NCBI GenBank assembly: GCA_031769625.1
Contig: JAUIMM010000890.1
Coordinates: 124,001-188,000 of the forward strand
DNA length: 64,000 bases
DNA from: Taudactylus pleione
Lineage: Eukaryota; Chordata; Amphibia; Anura; Myobatrachidae
Direction: 5' to 3'
The number at the start of each line of letters is the position of its first letter. Position 1 is the stretch's first letter. The notes beneath the pieces are model-generated. The model was given only the letters and a program-made list of their open reading frames with translations, was not told the DNA's origin and made no database searches. Positions 29,301 through 43,075 of this stretch are shown in pieces. A program made the position numbers and the translations under genes.

Positions 29301-32300
29301 GGGGGTAATAGTTGCAGTGTCCCCTTCATATGCAGGGCCTGACCACTAGGGGGTAATAGGTGCAGTCTCCGCTTCATATGCAGGGCCTGACCACTAGGGG
29401 GTAATAGGTGCAGTATCCCCTTCATATGCAGGACCTGACCACTAGGGTGTAATAGGTGCAGTCTCCCCTTCATATGCAGGACCTGACCACTAGGGGGTAA
29501 TAGGTGCAGTCTCCCCTTCATATGCACGGCCTGACCACTAGGGGGTAATAGGTGCAGTCTCCACTTCATATGCAGGACCTGACCACTAGGGGGTAATAGG
29601 TGCAGTGTCCCCTTCATATGCAGGGCCTGACCAGTAGGTGGTAATAGGTGCAGTGTCCCCTTCATATGCAGGGCCTGACCACTAGGGGCTAATAGGTGCA
29701 GTGTCCCCTTCATATGCAGGACCTGACCACTAGGGGGTAATAGGTGCAGTATCCCCTTCATATGCAGGACCTGACCACTAGGGGGTAATAGGTGCAGTAT
29801 CCCCTTCATATGCAGGGCCTGACCACTAGGGGGTAATAGGTGCAGTGTCCCCTTCATATGCAGGACCTGACCACTAGGGGGTAATAAGTGCAGTCTCCCA
29901 TCATATGCAGGACCTGACCACTAGGTGGTAATAGGTGCAGTGTCCCCTTCATATGCAGGGCCTGACCACTAGGGGGTAATAGGTGCAGTGTCCCCTTCAT
30001 ATGCAGGACCTGACCACTAGGGGGTAATAGGTGCAGTTCCCCTTCATATGCAGGGCCTGACCACTAGGGGGTTATAGGTGCAGTCTCCCTTCATATGCTG
30101 GACCTGACCACTAGGGGGTAATAGGTGCAGTCTCCCCTTCATATGCAGGACCTGACCACTAGGTGGTAATAGGTGCAGTATCCCCTTCATATGCAGGGCC
30201 TGACCACTAGGGGGTAATAGGTGCAGTGACCCCTTCATGTGCAGGACCTGACCACTAGGGGGTAATAGGTGCAGTATCCCCTTCATATGCAGGGCCTGAC
30301 CACTAGGGGGTAATAGGTGCAGTCTCCCTTCATATGCAGGACCTGACCACTAGGGGGTAATAGGTGCAGTCTCCCCTTCATATACAGGACCTGACCACTA
30401 GGGGGTAATAGGTGCAGTGTCCCCTTCATATGCAGGGCCTGACCACTAGGGGGTAATAGGTGCAGTATCCCCTTCATATGCAGGACCTGACCACTAGGGG
30501 GTAATAGGTGCAGTCTCCCCTTCATATGCAGGACCTGACCACTAAGTGGTAATAGGTGCAGTCTCCCCTTCATATGCACGGCCTGACCACTAGGGGGTAA
30601 TAGGTGCAGTCTCCCCTTCATATGCAGGACCTGACCACTAGGGGGTAATATGTGCAGTGTCCCCTTCATATGCAGGGCCTGACCAGTAGGTGGTAATAGG
30701 TGCAGTCTCCCCTTCATATGCAGGGCCTGACCACTAGGGGGTAATAGGTGCAGTGTCCCCTTCATATGCAGGACCTGACCTCTAAGGGGTAATAGGTGCA
30801 GTGTCCCCTTCATATGCAGGACCTGACCACTAGGGGGTAATAGGTGCAGTATCCCCTTCATATGCAGGGCCTGACCAGTAGGGGGTAATAGGTGCAGTCT
30901 CCCCTTCATATGCAGAGCCTGACCACTAGGTGGTAATAGGTGCAGTATCCCCTTCATATGCAGGGCCTGACCAGTAGGTGGTAATAGGTGCAGTGTCCCC
31001 TTCATATGCAGGACCTGACCACTAGGGGGTAATAGGTGCAGTATCCCCTTCATATGCAGGGCCTGACCACTTGGGGGTAATATTTGCAGTCTCCCTTCAT
31101 ATGCAGGACCTGACCACTAGGGGGTAATAGGTGCAGTGTCCCCTTCATATGCAGGACCTGACCACTAGGGGGTAATAGGTGCAGTATCCCCTTCATATGC
31201 AGGGCCTGACCACTAGGGGGTAATAGGTGCAGTGTCCCCTTCATATGCAGGACCTGACCACTAGGGGGTAATAGGTGCAGTATCCCCTTCATATGCAGGA
31301 CCTGACCACTAGGGGGTAATAGGTGCAGTCTTCCCTTCATATGCAGGACCTGACCACTAGGGGGTAATAGGTGCAGTATCCCCTTCATATGCAGGACCTG
31401 ACCACTAGGGGGTAATAGGTGCAGTCTCCCCTTCATATGCAGGACCTGACCACTAGGGGGTAATAGGTGCAGTGTCCCCTTCATATGCAGGGCCTGACCA
31501 CTAGGGGGTAATAGGTGCAGTCTCCGCTTCATATGCAGGGCCTGACCACTAGGGGGTAATAGGTGCAGTATCCCCTTCATATGCAGGACCTGACCACTAG
31601 GGGGTAATAGGTGCAGTATCCCCTTCATATGCAGGGCCTGACCACTAGGGGGTAATAGGTGCAGTCTCCGCTTCATATGCAGGGCCTGACCACTAGGGGG
31701 TAATAGGTGCAGTGTCCCCTTCATATGCAGGACCTGACCACTAGGGGGTAATAGGTGCAGTATCCCCTTCATATGCAGGGCCTGACCACTAGGGGGTTAT
31801 AGGTGCAGTCTCCCTTCATATGCAGGACCTGACCACTAGGGGGTAATAGGTGCAGTCTCCCCTTCATATGCAGGACCTGACCACTAGGTGGTAATAGGTG
31901 CAGTATCCCCTTCATATGCAGGGCCTGACCACTAGGGGGTAATAGGTGCAGTGTCCCCTTCATTTGCAGGACCTGACCACTAGGGGGTAATAGGTGCAGT
32001 ATCCCCTTCATATGCAGGGCCTGACCACTAGGGGGTAATAGGTGCAGTATCCCCTTCATATGCAGGACCTGACCACTAGGGGGTAATAGGTGCAGTATCC
32101 CCTTCATATGCACGGCCTGACCACTAGGGGGTAATAGGTGCAGTCTCCCCTTCATATGCAGGACCTGACCACTAGGGGGTAATAGGTGCAGTGTCCCCTT
32201 CATATGCAGGGCCTGACCAGTAGGTGGTAATAGGTGCAGTCTCCCCTTCATATGCAGGGCCTGACCACTAGGGGGTAATAGGTGCAGTGTCCCCTTCATA

Positions 32301-35300
32301 TGCAGGACCTGACCACTAGGGGGTAATAGGTGCAGTGTCCCCTTCATATGCAGGACCTGACCATTAGGGGGTAATAGGTGCAGTATCCCCTTCATATGCA
32401 GGACCTGACCACTAGGGGGTATTAGGTGCAGTCTTCCCTTCATATGCAGGACCTGACCACTAGGGGGTAATAGGTGCAGTATCCCCTTCATATGCAGGGC
32501 CTGACCACTAGGGGTAATAGGTGCAGTGTCCCCTTCATATGCAGGGCCTGACCACTAGGGGGTAATAGGTGCAGTATCCCCTTCATATGCAGGACCTGAC
32601 CACTAGGGGGTAATAGGTGCAGTCTCCCCTTCATATGCAGGACCTGACCACTAGGTGGTAATAGGTGCAGTCTCCCCTTCATATGCAGGACCTGACCACT
32701 AGGGGGTAATAGGTGCAGTGTCCCCTTCATATGCAGGGCCTGACCACTTGGGGGTAATATTTGCAGTCTCCCTTCATATGCAGGACCTGACCACTAGGGG
32801 GTAATAGGTGCAGTCTCCCCTTCATATGCAGGGCCTGACCACTAGGGGGTAATAGGTGCAGTATCCCCTTCATATGCAGGAGCTGACCACTAGGGGGTAA
32901 TAGGTGCAGTCTCCCCTTCATTTGCAGGGCCTGACCACTAGGGGGTAATAGGTGCAGTATCCCCTTCATATGCAGGACCTGACCACTAGGGGTCTAATAG
33001 GTGTAGTCTCCCCTTCATATGCAGGACCTGACCACTAGGGGGTAATAGGTGCAGTCTCCCCTTCATATGCAGAGCCTGACCACTAGGTGGTAATAGGTGC
33101 AGTATCCCCTTCATATGCAGGGCCTGACCAGTAGGTGGTAATAGGTGCAGTCTCCCCTTCATATGCAGGACCTGACCACTAGGGGGTAATAGGTGCAGTG
33201 TCCCCTTCATATGCAGGGCCTGACCACTTGGGGGTAATATTTGCAGTCTCCCTTCATATGCAGGACCTGACCACTAGGGGGTAATAGGTGCAGTCTCCCC
33301 TTCATATGCAGGGCCTGACCACTAGGGGGTAATAGGTGCAGTATCCCCTTCATATGCAGGAGCTGACCACTAGGGGGTAATAGGTGCAGTCTCCCCTTCA
33401 TTTGCAGGGCCTGACCACTAGGGGGTAATAGGTGCAGTATCCCCTTCATATGCAGGACCTGACCACTAGGGGTCTAATAGGTGTAGTCTCCCCTTCATAT
33501 GCAGGACCTGACCACTAGGGGGTAATAGGTGCAGTCTCCCCTTCATATGCAGTGCCTGACCACTAGGCGGTAATAGGTGCAGTATCCCCTTCATATGCAG
33601 GGCCTGACCAGTAGGTGGTAATAGGTGCAGTGTCCCCTTCATATGCAGGACCTGACCACTAGGGGGTAATAGGTGCAGTATCCCCTTCATAAGCAGGGCC
33701 TGACCACTTGGGGGTAATATTTGCAGTCTCCCTTCATATGCAGGACCTGACCACTAGGGGGTAATAGGTGCAGTGTCCCCTTCATATGCAGGATCTGACC
33801 ACTAGGGGGTAATAGGTGCAGTATCCCCTTCATATGCAGGGCCTGACCACTTGGGGGTAATATTTGCAGTCTCCCTTCATATGCAGGACCTGACCACTAG
33901 GGGGTAATAGGTGCAGTATCCCCTTCATATGCAGGGCCTGACCAGTAGGTGGTAATATGTGCAGTGTCCCCTTCATATGCAGGACCTGACCACTAGGGGG
34001 TAATAGGTGCAGTGTCCCCTTCATATGCAGGGCCTGACCACTTGGGGGTAATATTTGCAGTCTCCCTTCATATGCAGGACCTGACCACTAGGGGGTAATA
34101 GGTGCAGTCTCCCCTTCATATGCAGGACCTGACCACTAGGGGGTAATAGGTGCAGTGTCCCCTTCATATGCAGGACCTGACCACTAGGGGGTAATAGGTG
34201 CAGTATCCCCTTCATATGCAGGGCCTGACCACTAGGGGGTAATAGGTGCAGTCTCCCTTCATATTCAGGACCTGACCACTAGGGGGTAATAGGTGCAGTC
34301 TCCCCTTCATATGCAGGACCTGACCACTAGGGGGTAATAGGTGCAGTGTCCCCTTCATATGCAGGGCCTGACCACTAGGGCGTAATAGGTGCAGTCTCCG
34401 CTTCATATGCAGGGCCTGACCACTAGGGGGTAATAGGTGCAGTATCCCCTTCATATGCAGGACCTGACCACTAGGGGGTAATAGGTGCAGTCTCCCCTTC
34501 ATATGCAGGACCTGACCACTAGGGGGTAATAGGTGCAGTCTCCCCTTCATATGCACGGCCTGACCACTAGGGGGTAATAGGTGCAGTCTCCACTTCATAT
34601 GCAGGACCTGACCACTAGGGGGTAATAGGTGCAGTGTCCCCTTAATATGCAGGGCCTGACCAGTAGGTGGTAATAGGTGCAGTGTCCCCTTCATATGCAG
34701 GACCTGACCACTAGGGGGTAATAGGTGCAGTATCCCCTTCATATGCAGGGCCTGACCACTAGGGGGTAATAGGTGCAGTGTCCCCTTCATATGCAGGACC
34801 TGACCACTAGGGGGTAATAGGTGCAGTCTCCCATCATATGCAGGGCCTGACCACTAGGGGGTAATAGGTGCAGTGTCCCCTTCATATGCAGGACCTGACC
34901 ACTAGGGGGTAATAGGTGCAGTATCCCCTTCATATGCAGGGCCTGACCACTAGGGGGTAATAGGTGCAGTGTCCCCTTCATATGCAGGGCCTGACCACTT
35001 GGGGGTAATAGGTGCAGTATCCCCTTCATATGCAGGGCCTGACCACTAGGGGGTAATAGGTGCAGTCTCCCTTCATATGCAGGACCTGACCACTAGGGGG
35101 TAATAGGTGCAGTCTCCCTTCATATGCAGGACCTGACCACTAGGGGGTAATAGGTGCAGTCTCCCCTTCATATGCAGGACCTGACCACTAGGGGGTAATA
35201 GGTGCAGTCTCCCCTTCATATGCAGGGCCTGACCACTAGGGGGTTATAGGTGCAGTCTCCCTTCATATGCTGGACCTGACCACTAGGGGGTAATAGCTGC

Positions 35301-36500
35301 AGTCTCCCCTTCATATGCAGGACCTGACCACTAGGTGGTAATAGGTGCAGTATCCCCTTCATATGCAGGGCCTGACCACTAGGGGGTAATAGGTGCAGTG
35401 TCCCCTTCATATGCAGGACCTGACCACTAGGGGGTAATAGGTGCAGTATCCCCTTCATATGCAGGGCCTGACCACTAGGGGGTAATAGGTGCAGTCTCCC
35501 TTTATATGCAGGACCTGACCACTAGGGGGTAATAGGTGCAGTCTCCCCTTCATATACAGGACCTGACCACTAGGGGGTAATAGGTGCAGTGTCCCCTTCA
35601 TATGCAGGGCCTGACCACTAGGGGGTAATAGGTGCAGTATCCCCTTCATATGCAGGACCTGACCACTAGGGGGTAATAGGTGCAGTCTCCCCTTCATATG
35701 CAGGACCTGACCACTAAGTGGTAATAGGTGCAGTCTCCCCTTCATATGCACGGCCTGACCACTAGGGGGTAATAGGTGCAGTCTCCCCTTCATATGCAGG
35801 ACCTGACCACTAGGGGGTAATAGGTGCAGTGTCCCCTTCATATGCAGGGCCTGACCAGTAGGTGGTAATAGGTGCAGTCTCCCCTTCTTATGCAGGGCCT
35901 GACCACTAGGGGGTAATAGGTGCAGTGTCCCCTTCATATGCAGGACCTGACCTCTAAGGGGTAATAGGTGCAGTGTCCTCTTCATATGCAGGACCTGACC
36001 ACTAGGGGGTAATAGGTGCAGTATCCCCTTCATATGCAGGACCTGACCACTAGGGGGTAATAGGTGCAGTCTTCCCTTCATATGCAGGACCTGACCACTA
36101 GGGGGTAATAGGTGCAGTATCCCCTTCATATGCAGGGCCTGACCACTAGGGGGTAATAGGTGCAGTGTCCCCTTCATATGCAGGGCCTGACCACTAGGGG
36201 GTAATAGGTGCAGTCTTCCCTTCATATGCAGGACCTGACCACTAGGGGGTAATAGGTGCAGTATCCCCTTCATATGCAGGACCTGACCATTAGGGGGTAA
36301 TAGGTGCAGTCTCCCCTTCATATGCAGGACCTGACCACTAGGGGGTAATAGGTGCAGTGTCCCCTTCATATGCAGGGCCTGACCACTAGGGGGTAATAGG
36401 TGCAGTCTCCGCTTCATATGCAGGGCCTGACCACTAGGGGGTAATAGGTGCAGTATCCCCTTCATATGCAGGACCTGACCACTAGGGGGTAATAGGTGCA
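15560..36500. repeat. Tandem duplication of about 10.7 kb inside the satellite
   Basis: Two adjacent blocks, about 15,560-26,283 and 26,283-36,500, carry the same order of monomer subtypes. In the left part the offset is 10,723 (15,733 to 26,456; 16,785 to 27,508; 18,460 to 29,183; 19,560 to 30,283). After about 30,870 the offset falls to 10,244 (20,806 to 31,050; 22,244 to 32,488; 25,211 to 35,455), so the second copy has lost about 479 bp, close to ten monomers. Conceptual translations of 21,525-22,247 and 31,769-32,491 are identical, and nucleotide differences are rare (for example AGGAGG near 22,553 against AGGGGG in the partner). The duplication therefore looks recent. Confidence 0.82.
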
Positions 36501-39500
36501 GTATCCCCTTCATATGCAGGGCCTGACCACTAGGGGGTAATAGGTGCAGTCTCCGCTTCATATGCAGGGCCTGACCACTAGGGGGTAATAGGTGCAGTGT
36601 CCCCTTCATATGCAGGACCTGACCACTAGGGGGTAATAGGTGCAGTATCCCCTTCATATGCAGGGCCTGACCACTAGGGGGTTATAGGTGCAGTCTCCCT
36701 TCATATGCAGGACCTGACCACTAGGGGGTAATAGGTGCAGTCTCCCCTTCATATGCAGGACCTGACCACTAGGTGGTAATAGGTGCAGTATCCCCTTCAT
36801 ATGCAGGGCCTGACCACTAGGGGGTAATAGGTGCAGTGTCCCCTTCATTTGCAGGACCTGACCACTAGGGGGTAATAGGTGCAGTATCCCCTTCATATGC
36901 AGGGCCTGACCACTAGGGGGTAATAGGTGCAGTATCCCCTTCATATGCAGGACCTGACCACTAGGGGGTAATAGGTGCAGTATCCCCTTCATATGCACGG
37001 CCTGACCACTAGGGGGTAATAGGTGCAGTCTCCCCTTCATATGCAGGACCTGACCACTAGGGGGTAATAGGTGCAGTGTCCCCTTCATATGCAGGGCCTG
37101 ACCAGTAGGTGGTAATAGGTGCAGTCTCCCCTTCATATGCAGGGCCTGACCACTAGGGGGTAATAGGTGCAGTGTCCCCTTCATATGCAGGACCTGACCA
37201 CTAGGGGGTAATAGGTGCAGTGTCCCCTTCATATGCAGGACCTGACCACTAGGGGGTAATAGGTGCAGTATCCCCTTCATATGCAGGACCTGACCACTAG
37301 GGGGTATTAGGTGCAGTCTTCCCTTCATATGCAGGACCTGACCACTAGGGGGTAATAGGTGCAGTATCCCCTTCATATGCAGGGCCTGACCACTAGGGGT
37401 AATAGGTGCAGTGTCCCCTTCATATGCAGGGCCTGACCACTAGGGGGTAATAGGTGCAGTATCCCCTTCATATGCAGGACCTGACCACTAGGGGGTAATA
37501 GGTGCAGTCTCCCCTTCATATGCAGGACCTGACCACTAGGTGGTAATAGTTGCAGTCTCCCCTTCATATGCAGGACCTGACCACTAGGGGGTAATAGGTG
37601 CAGTGTCCCCTTCATATGCAGGGCCTGACCACTTGGGGGTAATATTTGCAGTCTCCCTTCATATGCAGGACCTGACCACTAGGGGGTAATAGGTGCAGTC
37701 TCCCCTTCATATGCAGGGCCTGACCACTAGGGGGTAATAGGTGCAGTATCCCCTTCATATGCAGGAGCTGACCACTAGGGGGTAATAGGTGCAGTCTCCC
37801 CTTCATTTGCAGGGCCTGACCACTAGGGGGTAATAGGTGCAGTATCCCCTTCATATGCAGGACCTGACCACTAGGGGTCTAATAGGTGTAGTCTCCCCTT
37901 CATATGCAGGACCTGACCACTAGGGGGTAATAGGTGCAGTCTCCCCTTCATATGCAGAGCCTGACCACTAGGTGGTAATAGGTGCAGTATCCCCTTCATA
38001 TGCAGGGCCTGACCAGTAGGTGGTAATAGGTGCAGTCTCCCCTTCATATGCAGGACCTGACCACTAGGGGGTAATAGGTGCAGTGTCCCCTTCATATGCA
38101 GGGCCTGACCACTTGGGGGTAATATTTGCAGTCTCCCTTCATATGCAGGACCTGACCACTAGGGGGTAATAGGTGCAGTGTCCCCTTCATATGCAGGACC
38201 TGACCACTAGGGGGTAATAGGTGCAGTATCCCCTTCATATGCAGGGCCTGACCACTAGGGGGTAATAGGTGCAGTGTCCCCTTCATATGCAGGACCTGAC
38301 CACTAGGGGGTAATAGGTGCAGTATCCCCTTCATATGCAGGACCTGACCACTAGGGGGTAATAGGTGCAGTCTTCCCTTCATATGCAGGACCTGACCACT
38401 AGGGGGTAATAGGTGCAGTATCCCCTTCATATGCAGGACCTGACCACTAGGGGGTAATAGGTGCAGTCTCCCCTTCATATGCAGGACCTGACCACTAGGG
38501 GGTAATAGGTGCAGTGTCCCCTTCATATGCAGGGCCTGACCACTAGGGGGTAATAGGTGCAGTCTCCGCTTCATATGCAGGGCCTGACCACTAGGGGGTA
38601 ATAGGTGCAGTATCCCCTTCATATGCAGGACCTGACCACTAGGGGGTAATAGGTGCAGTATCCCCTTCATATGCAGGGCCTGACCACTAGGGGGTAATAG
38701 GTGCAGTCTCCGCTTCATATGCAGGGCCTGACCACTAGGGGGTAATAGGTGCAGTGTCCCCTTCATATGCAGGACCTGACCACTAGGGGGTAATAGGTGC
38801 AGTATCCCCTTCATATGCAGGGCCTGACCACTAGGGGGTTATAGGTGCAGTCTCCCTTCATATGCAGGACCTGACCACTAGGGGGTAATAGGTGCAGTCT
38901 CCCCTTCATATGCAGGACCTGACCACTAGGTGGTAATAGGTGCAGTATCCCCTTCATATGCAGGGCCTGACCACTAGGGGGTAATAGGTGCAGTGTCCCC
39001 TTCATTTGCAGGACCTGACCACTAGGGGGTAATAGGTGCAGTATCCCCTTCATATGCAGGGCCTGACCACTAGGGGGTAATAGGTGCAGTATCCCCTTCA
39101 TATGCAGGACCTGACCACTAGGGGGTAATAGGTGCAGTATCCCCTTCATATGCACGGCCTGACCACTAGGGGGTAATAGGTGCAGTCTCCCCTTCATATG
39201 CAGGACCTGACCACTAGGGGGTAATAGGTGCAGTGTCCCCTTCATATGCAGGGCCTGACCAGTAGGTGGTAATAGGTGCAGTCTCCCCTTCATATGCAGG
39301 GCCTGACCACTAGGGGGTAATAGGTGCAGTGTCCCCTTCATATGCAGGACCTGACCACTAGGGGGTAATAGGTGCAGTGTCCCCTTCATATGCAGGACCT
39401 GACCACTAGGGGGTAATAGGTGCAGTATCCCCTTCATATGCAGGACCTGACCACTAGGGGGTATTAGGTGCAGTCTTCCCTTCATATGCAGGACCTGACC

Positions 39501-42500
39501 ACTAGGGGGTAATAGGTGCAGTATCCCCTTCATATGCAGGGCCTGACCACTAGGGGTAATAGGTGCAGTGTCCCCTTCATATGCAGGGCCTGACCACTAG
39601 GGGGTAATAGGTGCAGTATCCCCTTCATATGCAGGACCTGACCACTAGGGGGTAATAGGTGCAGTCTCCCCTTCATATGCAGGACCTGACCACTAGGTGG
39701 TAATAGGTGCAGTCTCCCCTTCATATGCAGGACCTGACCACTAGGGGGTAATAGGTGCAGTGTCCCCTTCATATGCAGGGCCTGACCACTTGGGGGTAAT
39801 ATTTGCAGTCTCCCTTCATATGCAGGACCTGACCACTAGGGGGTAATAGGTGCAGTCTCCCCTTCATATGCAGGGCCTGACCACTAGGGGGTAATAGGTG
39901 CAGTATCCCCTTCATATGCAGGAGCTGACCACTAGGGGGTAATAGGTGCAGTCTCCCCTTCATTTGCAGGGCCTGACCACTAGGGGGTAATAGGTGCAGT
40001 ATCCCCTTCATATGCAGGACCTGACCACTAGGGGTCTAATAGGTGTAGTCTCCCCTTCATTTGCAGGACCTGACCACTAGGGGGTAATAGGTGCAGTCTC
40101 CCCTTCATATGCAGAGCCTGACCACTAGGTGGTAATAGGTGCAGTATCCCCTTCATATGCAGGGCCTGACCAGTAGGTGGTAATAGGTGCAGTCTCCCCT
40201 TCATATGCAGGACCTGACCACTAGGGGGTAATAGGTGCAGTGTCCCCTTCATATGCAGGGCCTGACCACTTGGGGGTAATATTTGCAGTCTCCCTTCATA
40301 TGCAGGACCTGACCACTAGGGGGTAATAGGTGCAGTCTCCCCTTCATATGCAGGGCCTGACCACTAGGGGGTAATAGGTGCAGTATCCCCTTCATATGCA
40401 GGAGCTGACCACTAGGGGGTAATAGGTGCAGTCTCCCCTTCATTTGCAGGGCCTGACCACTAGGGGGTAATAGGTGCAGTATCCCCTTCATATGCAGGAC
40501 CTGACCACTAGGGGTCTAATAGGTGTAGTCTCCCCTTCATATGCAGGACCTGACCACTAGGGGGTAATAGGTGCAGTCTCCCCTTCATATGCAGTGCCTG
40601 ACCACTAGGCGGTAATAGGTGCAGTATCCCCTTCATATGCAGGGCCTGACCAGTAGGTGGTAATAGGTGCAGTGTCCCCTTCATATGCAGGACCTGACCA
40701 CTAGGGGGTAATAGGTGCAGTATCCCCTTCATAAGCAGGGCCTGACCACTTGGGGGTAATATTTGCAGTCTCCCTTCATATGCAGGACCTGACCACTAGG
40801 GGGTAATAGGTGCAGTGTCCCCTTCATATGCAGGATCTGACCACTAGGGGGTAATAGGTGCAGTATCCCCTTCATATGCAGGGCCTGACCACTTGGGGGT
40901 AATATTTGCAGTCTCCCTTCATATGCAGGACCTGACCACTAGGGGGTAATAGGTGCAGTATCCCCTTCATATGCAGGGCCTGACCAGTAGGTGGTAATAT
41001 GTGCAGTGTCCCCTTCATATGCAGGACCTGACCACTAGGGGGTAATAGGTGCAGTGTCCCCTTCATATGCAGGGCCTGACCACTTGGGGGTAATATTTGC
41101 AGTCTCCCTTCATATGCAGGACCTGACCACTAGGGGGTAATAGGTGCAGTCTCCCCTTCATATGCAGGACCTGACCACTAGGGGGTAATAGGTGCAGTGT
41201 CCCCTTCATATGCAGGACCTGACCACTAGGGGGTAATAGGTGCAGTATCCCCTTCATATGCAGGGCCTGACCACTAGGGGGTAATAGGTGCAGTCTCCCT
41301 TCATATGCAGGACCTGACCACTAGGGGGTAATAGGTGCAGTCTCCCCTTCATATGCAGGACCTGACCACTAGGGGGTAATAGGTGCAGTGTCCCCTTCAT
41401 ATGCAGGGCCTGACCACTAGGGCGTAATAGGTGCAGTCTCCGCTTCATATGCAGGGCCTGACCACTAGGGGGTAATAGGTGCAGTATCCCCTTCATATGC
41501 AGGACCTGACCACTAGGGGGTAATAGGTGCAGTCTCCCCTTCATATGCAGGACCTGACCACTAGGGGGTAATAGGTGCAGTCTCCCCTTCATATGCATGG
41601 CCTGACCACTAGGGGGTAATAGGTGCAGTCTCCACTTCATATGCAGGACCTGACCACTAGGGGGTAATAGGTGCAGTGTCCCCTTAATATGCAGGGCCTG
41701 ACCAGTAGGTGGTAATAGGTGCAGTGTCCCCTTCATATGCAGGACCTGACCACTAGGGGGTAATAGGTGCAGTATCCCCTTCATATGCAGGGCCTGACCA
41801 CTAGGGGGTAATAGGTGCAGTGTCCCCTTCATATGCAGGACCTGACCACTAGGGGGTAATAGGTGCAGTCTCCCATCATATGCAGGGCCTGACCACTAGG
41901 GGGTAATAGGTGCAGTGTCCCCTTCATATGCAGGACCTGACCACTAGGGGGTAATAGGTGCAGTATCCCCTTCATATGCAGGGCCTGACCACTAGGGGGT
42001 AATAGGTGCAGTGTCCCCTTCATATGCAGGGCCTGACCACTTGGGGGTAATAGGTGCAGTATCCCCTTCATATGCAGGGCCTGACCACTAGGGGGTAATA
42101 GGTGCAGTCTCCCTTCATATGCAGGACCTGACCACTAGGGGGTAATAGGTGCAGTCTCCCTTCATATGCAGGACCTGACCACTAGGGGGTAATAGGTGCA
42201 GTCTCCCCTTCATATGCAGGACCTGACCACTAGGGGGTAATAGGTGCAGTCTCCCCTTCATATGCAGGGCCTGACCACTAGGGGGTTATAGGTGCAGTCT
42301 CCCTTCATATGCTGGACCTGACCACTAGGGGGTAATAGGTGCAGTCTCCCCTTCATATGCAGGACCTGACCACTAGGTGGTAATAGGTGCAGTATCCCCT
42401 TCATATGCAGGGCCTGACCACTAGGGGGTAATAGGTGCAGTGTCCCCTTCATATGCAGGACCTGACCACTAGGGGGTAATAGGTGCAGTATCCCCTTCAT

Positions 42501-43075
42501 ATGCAGGGCCTGACCACTAGGGGGTAATAGGTGCAGTCTCCCTTTATATGCAGGACCTGACCACTAGGGGGTAATAGGTGCAGTCTCCCCTTCATATACA
42601 GGACCTGACCACTAGGGGGTAATAGGTGCAGTGTCCCCTTCATATGCAGGGCCTGACCACTAGGGGGTAATAGGTGCAGTATCCCCTTCATATGCAGGAC
42701 CTGACCACTAGGGGGTAATAGGTGCAGTCTCCCCTTCATATGCAGGACCTGACCACTAAGTGGTAATAGGTGCAGTCTCCCCTTCATATGCACGGCCTGA
42801 CCACTAGGGGGTAATAGGTGCAGTCTCCCCTTCATATGCAGGACCTGACCACTAGGGGGTAATAGGTGCAGTGTCCCCTTCATATGCAGGACCTGACCAC
42901 TAGGGGGTAATAGGTGCAGTCTTCCCTTCATATGCAGGACCTGACCACTAGGGGGTAATAGGTGCAGTATCCCCTTCATATGCAGGGCCTGACCACTAGG
43001 GGGTAATAGGTGCAGTGTCCCCTTCATATGCAGGGCCTGACCACTAGGGGGTAATAGGTGCAGTATCCCCTTCAT
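31050..43075. repeat. Partial third copy of the 10-kb block, offset 7,042 bp
   Basis: The sequence from 31,050 to about 36,000 recurs at 38,092 to about 43,000 with a constant offset of 7,042. Matching subtype starts are 31,769/38,811, 32,488/39,530, 33,830/40,872, 34,212/41,254, 34,787/41,829 and 35,216/42,258. With the preceding duplication this makes three relatives of one 5-kb segment, near 20.8-26, 31-36 and 38-43 kb. The third copy is shortened near 42,900, where several monomers present in the others are missing. Confidence 0.8.
36654..40252. repeat. Local repeat pair, offset 2,157 bp
   Basis: The segment 36,654 to about 38,091 recurs at 38,811 to about 40,248. Subtype starts match at 36,654/38,811, 37,373/39,530, 37,612/39,769 and 37,871/40,028. 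Between the two copies lies the 719-bp block 38,092-38,810, which is itself the homologue of 20,806 and 31,050. The second copy shows small differences, such as a TTTGCAGG variant near 40,060. Confidence 0.75.
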
